DNA from: Alphaproteobacteria bacterium
GTDB taxonomy: Bacteria > Pseudomonadota > Alphaproteobacteria > Rhizobiales > Beijerinckiaceae
DNA: 64,000 nucleotides
Assembly (NCBI GenBank): GCA_016869595.1
Contig: VGDT01000010.1
Location: forward strand, 1 to 64,000
Direction of reading: 5' to 3'
The notes under the pieces were generated by a model that saw nothing but the letters and a program-made list of their open reading frames with translations, did not search any database and was not told the origin of the DNA. Position 1 is the first letter of the stretch, and each line of letters begins with the position of its first letter. The translations under genes and the position numbers were made by a program. Positions 59,359 to 64,000 of the stretch are shown one piece after another.

Positions 59359-59972
59359 CAGGGCTTTTTACGGAAGGCGTCGATCGAGACGATCTTCTCG
59401 TCGCCTTCCTCCTTGGTTTCGACCGGCCTGAGTTTTCTCGGCTTGTCCGCGCCTGCCGTTTTGGAGGCATCCGACTTGGCCGGTTCAATTTTCGTAGGGC
59501 CGATCCTAGTGGGCTCGACTTTTGGCTTGAGCTCTTTCATAGACTCCGGCTTCTTAACGACGAGGCTTGGTCCTGCCGCAGGCGCCTCCTCCTCTGTCTC
59601 TTCAAGCGAGTCTTCGCCACTCTCGAAGCGCAGGCCGAATTCGACCGCAGGATCGAAAAAGCCGGTGACAGCGGAAAATGGCACGTAGAGACGCTCCGGA
59701 ACCGAGCGGAACGACAAAGTGACGCCGAAGCCTTCGTCGTCGACTTCCAAATTTGAATATTGATGCTGCAGGATGATCGTCAGCTCATGCGGCCACTGCT
59801 CGGCGAGGCGCCGCGAAATCATGACGCCTGGCGCATCAGTGTGGAAGCTGATGGTGAAGTGGTGATCGCCCGGCAGATAGCCGTTCTCGGCAACGTCGCC
59901 GAGCACCTTGCGCATGACGCCGCGCATGGCGTCCTGGACGAGAAGATCGTAGCGAATAATGTCTTTGGCCAT
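59358..59972 (-). CDS. sspB: SspB family ClpXP adaptor (alpha type)
   Basis: MAKDIIRYDLLVQDAMRGVMRKVLGDVAENGYLPGDHHFTISFHTDAPGVMISRRLAEQWPHELTIILQHQYSNLEVDDEGFGVTLSF. ATG at 59972. Confidence 0.92.
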   Translation of the reverse strand: MAKDIIRYDLLVQDAMRGVMRKVLGDVAENGYLPGDHHFTISFHTDAPGVMISRRLAEQWPHELTIILQHQYSNLEVDDEGFGVTLSFRSVPERLYVPFSAVTGFFDPAVEFGLRFESGEDSLEETEEEAPAAGPSLVVKKPESMKELKPKVEPTRIGPTKIEPAKSDASKTAGADKPRKLRPVETKEEGDEKIVSIDAFRKKP

Positions 59973-60062
59973 TGCGTCGCGCCAGACTGCCATTTGCATG
60001 GTCGACCGGCTGTCGCTTCCGACCATTTGCTTGCCGCGCTTTGCCTAACGGCGGCGCAGCGA

Positions 60063-60098
60063 GAAAAAAGTGGAGGCTTCTGTTGCCAGGCGCCTCCG
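60063..60098 (-). terminator. rho-independent terminator after ssrA
   Basis: On - strand GGAGGC...GCCTCCACTTTTTTCTC. Confidence 0.75.
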
Positions 60099-60099
60099 G

Positions 60100-60395
60100 A
60101 CCCCGCCTAGAAGTGCAAACCCCTAGGGCTTTGATCCCGGTATGGGCGCTGCATTACGCAGCGACGGCCACCGGAGCATAGTTGTCGTTGGCAACTATAA
60201 GGTTTGACCCGATAACGGCGGTATCATGCCGAGCGAAAAATCACCCTTTACGCCCTCGTCGATCCTATTTCGCCCCCGCCGAAGCCCGCCGCGCCGACGG
60301 GCTTTGGTGGAGGCGCCGGGTACCGCCCCCGGGTCCGAATGGTTTATTGCGGTGTCCGTTTATCGCCATAGCCGCCGCAAGCGACGGCAAATTGA
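60100..60395 (-). ncRNA. ssrA: transfer-messenger RNA, circularly permuted two-piece form; outer ends approximate
   Basis: - strand order: acceptor piece ending CCGGGGGCGGTACCCGGCGCCTCCACCA (CCA end at 60305), 27-nt intervening segment 60278-60304, coding piece beginning GGGGGCGAAATAGGATCGACG (60277). GGGGGCG pairs with CGCCTCC. Tag reading frame GCC AAC GAC AAC TAT GCT CCG GTG GCC GTC GCT GCG TAA = ANDNYAPVAVAA* (60154-60192). Confidence 0.95.
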
Positions 60396-60452
60396 ATATA
60401 GGGGTTTGCGTCCCAAGGGGGAAGAGGCGGGCGATAGAGCCCAGCCCGTAGG

Positions 60453-60480
60453 AAAACGCCCGCCAATCGCGGCGGGCGTT
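60453..60480 (-). terminator. rho-independent terminator after the ComEA-like gene
   Basis: On - strand AACGCCCGCC-GCGATT-GGCGGGCGTTTTCC: perfect 10-bp stem with T tract. Confidence 0.8.
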
Positions 60481-60508
60481 CTTGGGCGCGCTCTTACGCG
60501 ATGCGCTT

Positions 60509-60817
60509 TTACTTGGCGACGGTCAGATGATCCTTCACCAGCGCAAAGACGTCGGCCGGTAGAATATTGCTCGTCGAGAGCTCTTCGACGCTCTTGAACG
60601 GACGCGCCTTGACGATCGCATCGGCGAAACTCTTGTTCAGGCCTTTCACCGTCGCAAGCTGTTCAGCGGTTGCAGTGTTGATGTCGAGGCGCGCCGCCTC
60701 CATTTTCGCGCTCTGCAACGGCGACGCCGGCGTCGCGGGCTTCATCGCCGGAGCCGTCTGCGCGAGAGCGGACGTGACGCAAAGAAAAGCGGCGGCAAAG
60801 ATGGCTGTGCGGATCAT
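60509..60817 (-). CDS. secreted helix-hairpin-helix (ComEA-like) protein
   Basis: MIRTAIFAAAFLCVTSALAQ signal; LDINTATAEQLATVKGLNKSFADAIVKARPFKSVEEL HhH motif. Confidence 0.88.
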   Translation of the reverse strand: MIRTAIFAAAFLCVTSALAQTAPAMKPATPASPLQSAKMEAARLDINTATAEQLATVKGLNKSFADAIVKARPFKSVEELSTSNILPADVFALVKDHLTVAK

Positions 60818-60937
60818 GGATAACTCCTGGGCTCATGCCCCCATGTCGAGACGTTTCGTCCCGATCAGCGCGCCTAATCTGCCGAAGGGCCGCTGAACCC
60901 GCCGTGAAGCTTGCGTTCATCAATGGTTTAGCGAAGA

Positions 60938-61543
60938 CTACGCCTCGCCGACGCGTTTCACCGCGCCGAAACCTTTCGCCTCCATGGCGAGATGCAGCCT
61001 GTTCTGCAGTCCGGCGTCGTCGCCTTTGACGAGCAGCCTGGCGGCGTCAGCGATCGCTTCGCAGAGCGCGCTCACCCAGGGCTCCTCGCTCTTGGCGAAA
61101 TCGCTGAGCACATAGGAATGAACGAGCGCCTTATCGCCGGGATGGCCGATGCCCAGCCGCAGCCGCTTATAGTCGTTGCCGATATGAGCGCTGATCGAGC
61201 GCAGGCCATTATGTCCTGCGACTCCGCCGCCTGTTTTTATCCGGCATTTGGCCGGCGCGAGATCGAGTTCGTCGTGAATGACCACGATCTCGTCGAGCCC
61301 GATTTTGTGAAAACGCGCGGCTTCGCCGACCGAACGGCCGCTCTCGTTCATGTAGGTTTGCGGCTCCAGCAACATGACGCGTTCGCCGCCGATCGTTCCC
61401 TCGCTGATGAGGCCCTGAAAACGCGCGCGCGCCTGCGGAAAGCCGTGTCGTTTGGCGATCGCTTCGAGCGCCATGAAGCCGATGTTGTGCCGGTTCTTGG
61501 CGTAGGCGCGTCCGGGATTGCCTAATCCGACAAGGAGCAGCAT
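60938..61543 (-). CDS. pth: peptidyl-tRNA hydrolase
   Basis: [30 protein letters not shown]...[15 protein letters not shown]...[30 protein letters not shown]. Confidence 0.97.
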   Translation of the reverse strand: MLLLVGLGNPGRAYAKNRHNIGFMALEAIAKRHGFPQARARFQGLISEGTIGGERVMLLEPQTYMNESGRSVGEAARFHKIGLDEIVVIHDELDLAPAKCRIKTGGGVAGHNGLRSISAHIGNDYKRLRLGIGHPGDKALVHSYVLSDFAKSEEPWVSALCEAIADAARLLVKGDDAGLQNRLHLAMEAKGFGAVKRVGEA

Positions 61544-61552
61544 GTGAGCCTC

Positions 61553-61582
61553 AATAAAAATGGCCGGGCGAACCCGGCCATT
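61553..61582 (-). terminator. rho-independent terminator between rplY and pth
   Basis: On - strand TGGCCGGGTTCGCCCGGCCATTTTTATT. Confidence 0.8.
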
Positions 61583-61604
61583 ATCACGGTAAGCTTTGCG
61601 GCGC

Positions 61605-62255
61605 TTACTTCTTCTTTTCTTCCTTGGCGGGAGCCGGCGCAGGCGCAGGCGCCGCCGCTGCCGCCGGAGCCTCCTCCTCGGCGCCGCCGCCGGCGGGCGG
61701 CGACAGGCTCGCCACGGTGAAATTCTTGTCCGGATTCGTCGGCTTGCAGCCCTCGGGGAGCGGAATCGCTGAAATGTGCAGCGAGTCGTTGAAGTCCATG
61801 CCCGTCATGTCGGCGGTCAGGGCTTCCGGAATATTGTCGGCCGGCACCCACATCTCCACCGTGTGATAAACGATGTTGAGCGCGCCGCCACGCTTCAGGC
61901 CGGGCGCCGCTTCCTGATTGATGAAATGCACCGGCACTTGCACGCGCAACCGCGAGCCTGGCTTCAAGCGCAGAAAATCCACGTGGATCGGCGTGTCCTT
62001 GATGACGTCGAGTTGATAGTCGCGCGGGATTGCGCGCTCCTTCTTGCCGTCGATGTCGAGCTCGAAAATCGTGGTGAGGAAATGTCCCGCGAAAATGAGC
62101 TGCGAGAGGTTCTTCTTGTCGAGCGAAATCGGCTGCGGCGCTTCGCCGCCGCCATAGAGCACTGCTGGAATGCGGCCCTCACGGCGAACGCTGCGGGCGG
62201 CCCCCTTGCCTGTCCCGCTGCGCACCGTGGCCGCGAGCTTCTTGGTCTCGGCCAT
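61605..62255 (-). CDS. rplY: 50S ribosomal protein L25/general stress protein Ctc
   Basis: [50 protein letters not shown]...[37 protein letters not shown]. Confidence 0.96.
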   Translation of the reverse strand: MAETKKLAATVRSGTGKGAARSVRREGRIPAVLYGGGEAPQPISLDKKNLSQLIFAGHFLTTIFELDIDGKKERAIPRDYQLDVIKDTPIHVDFLRLKPGSRLRVQVPVHFINQEAAPGLKRGGALNIVYHTVEMWVPADNIPEALTADMTGMDFNDSLHISAIPLPEGCKPTNPDKNFTVASLSPPAGGGAEEEAPAAAAAPAPAPAPAKEEKKK

Positions 62256-62494
62256 GTCGGTGTCCTTCAAGTCAAAAGAAAGGGCGCTGCTTCGCCTCCA
62301 GGGGTGTCGGAAACGCAAGCGCCGCGGCGCTTATAGAGGAGCGCGCCGCGCGAGGCAAGTTGGAGGGTTGAAACATGCGCGCGACCCCCCTTTCCGTTCG
62401 CCAATTGCGCCTCATATGGGCGCAGGTCGCTAAACTTTTGAGCGGCATGGCGCAGCCGCGGCTTCGTTCCGGCTGCAAGAGGAAGGGTTACACC

Positions 62495-62827
62495 ATGCGT
62501 ACTCTGGTGGCTTGCTTCGCGCTTCTTGGACTCGTTGGCTTGGCGGCGACGCCGGCTCAGGCCGACCGTCGGCTCACGCGTGAGGAGAAATCAAGCATCG
62601 AATCGGCGATGAAGGACATGAACTGCTCCGGCGGAAAGATGGAATATGACGACGGTAGATTCGAAGTCGATGACGCGCGCTGTCAGGGCGGCAAGCGCTA
62701 CGATCTAACCTTCGATCGGAACTTCAAGCTGACGAACAAGGAGCTGGAGGGCAGGGTCGGCGACGTACATTATTATGGCCGCTACAACAAGCGCGAAAAC
62801 AGGCGCGGCCAGGGGAATCGCATTTGA
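62495..62827 (+). CDS. small secreted protein, PepSY-like
   Basis: MRTLVACFALLGLVGLAATPAQA signal; RLTREEKSSIESAMKDMNCSGGKMEYDDGRFEVDDARCQGGKRYDLTFDRNFKLTNKE. Confidence 0.7.
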   Translation: MRTLVACFALLGLVGLAATPAQADRRLTREEKSSIESAMKDMNCSGGKMEYDDGRFEVDDARCQGGKRYDLTFDRNFKLTNKELEGRVGDVHYYGRYNKRENRRGQGNRI

Positions 62828-62915
62828 AACTGATTGACATTGTAGCTGGGTCTTGTGGGCTTTTGGAGAATCGATTCTAGCCATTGCGTCGAGGACGCGG
62901 CGGTTGGAGGCTCGC

Positions 62916-64000
62916 ATGGAAGGCTTGGCGGCTTGTTTCGAGGATTTGGAGGACCCGCGCACCGGCAACGCCGGGCTTCATGATCTGGTCGAGATCATGG
63001 TGATCGCGCTGTGCACGGTGCTGTGCGGCGGGCAATATGCTTCGGACATGGAGTTGTTCGCCCGGGAGAAGGAAGCGTTCCTTCGGCAGTTCCTGAAGCT
63101 CGAAAAGGGATTGCCGAGCCACGACACGTTCTCGCGGGTGTTCCGCCTTCTCGATCCAGAGCAGTTTCGCGCCTGTTTTCAAAAGTTCATGGCCAAGTTT
63201 TCGCAAGCTTGCCAGGGCGTTGTCGCCATTGACGGCAAGGTGTTGAGGCGTTCATTCGACAAGGCCAGCGGCAAGTCGCCGCTGCACATGGTTTCCGCCT
63301 GGGGATGCGAACAGCGTCTTGTGCTGGCGCAGATCGCCACGGACGCCAAGTCGAATGAGATCACCGCGGTTCCGCAATTACTGAAACTGTTGTCGCTCGA
63401 GGGAGCCATCGTGACCGTCGACGCGCTCAATTGCCAGCGCGCGATCGCCCAGCAAATCATCGATCAGGGCGGCGATTACGCCTTTGCGCTCAAGGGCAAT
63501 CAGGGAACCATGCACGACGATGTCAGCGTGTTCCTCGATGATCCGCTGACAACGGCCACGACGCAACACACCACGGTCGAAGCCGATCACGGCCGCATCG
63601 AAACGCGCGCCGTTTCGATCTCGACGAACATCGACTGGTTGCAGGAACGGCATCAATGGCCGGGCCTGCAGGCGATCGGAAAAGTCACGCGCACACGCGA
63701 GATCGGCGACAAAATATCCACGGAAACAGCCTATTATCTGTTCAGCACGCCAATCTCGGCCGAACGCGGCGGCGACGTCGTGCGCAGCCATTGGGGCGTC
63801 GAAAATCGTTTGCACTGGCGCCTCGACGTGATCATGAATGAAGACGCCGCTCGCAACCGCATGGACAACGGCCCACACAATCTCGCCGTGCTCCGCCACA
63901 TGGCGCTCAACGTCATGAGCAAGGAGGAAAGCAAGACATCCCTACGCGCAAAATTCAAAAAAGCCGCATGGAATCAAGAATATCTCGTCAAACTCCTCTC
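62916..64000 (+). mobile_element. ISAs1-family transposase (DDE), truncated by window end
   Basis: MEGLAACFEDLEDPRTGNAGLHDLVEIMVIALCTVLCGGQYASDMELFAREKEAFLRQFLKLEKGLPSHDTFSRVFRLLDPEQF...VVAIDGKVLRRSFD...VTVDALNCQRAIAQQIIDQGGDYAFALKGNQ...HWGVENRLHWRLDVIMNEDAARNR. Confidence 0.92.

Noticed and set aside
60182-60597. ORFs 60182..60451 and 60226..60597 on +
   Set aside because: They lie antisense across the permuted tmRNA and the terminator; no protein features.
1-64000. CRISPR array or cas genes
   Set aside because: No regularly spaced direct repeats and no Cas-like proteins; the repeats found are isolated palindromes.
1-64000. Prophage or integrative element
   Set aside because: No integrase, capsid, terminase or tail genes; only one ISAs1 transposase at the edge.

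Overview
The window is a GC-rich chromosomal segment that reads as an alphaproteobacterial (Rhizobiales) serine-cycle methylotroph. A type II methanotroph of the Methylocystis/Methylosinus kind fits the gene content, but that is inference. The central feature is a continuous serine-cycle/C1 block on the + strand (33.2-46.3 kb): ftfL-sga-hprA-mtdA-fchA-mtkA-mtkB-ppc-mcl-gck. A second block (15.8-24.1 kb) looks devoted to PHB/short-chain acyl metabolism: CoA-transferase AB, FabI and 3-hydroxybutyrate dehydrogenase on -, facing a MaoC-Ptb/Pta fusion, an acetate/butyrate-kinase family protein and a large PhaC-like DUF3141 protein on +. RNA genes are tRNA-Lys(TTT), tRNA-Val(CAC) and a circularly permuted two-piece tmRNA. 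The tmRNA is absent from the ORF track; I found it from its tag ANDNYAPVAVAA and its acceptor-stem pairing, and it lies next to sspB. Two toxin-antitoxin loci occur: a brnT-brnA operon with a palindromic operator, and hicB/hicA in an unusual convergent order. Three kinds of palindromic intergenic repeat are visible, and an ISAs1-family transposase runs off the right edge. No CRISPR array, rRNA or prophage was seen. Most remaining content is ordinary housekeeping (rpiA, gor, aroG-II, gltX, pth, rplY, uvrD, ABC-F, MFS). All family calls come from reading motifs and translations; no search was run.
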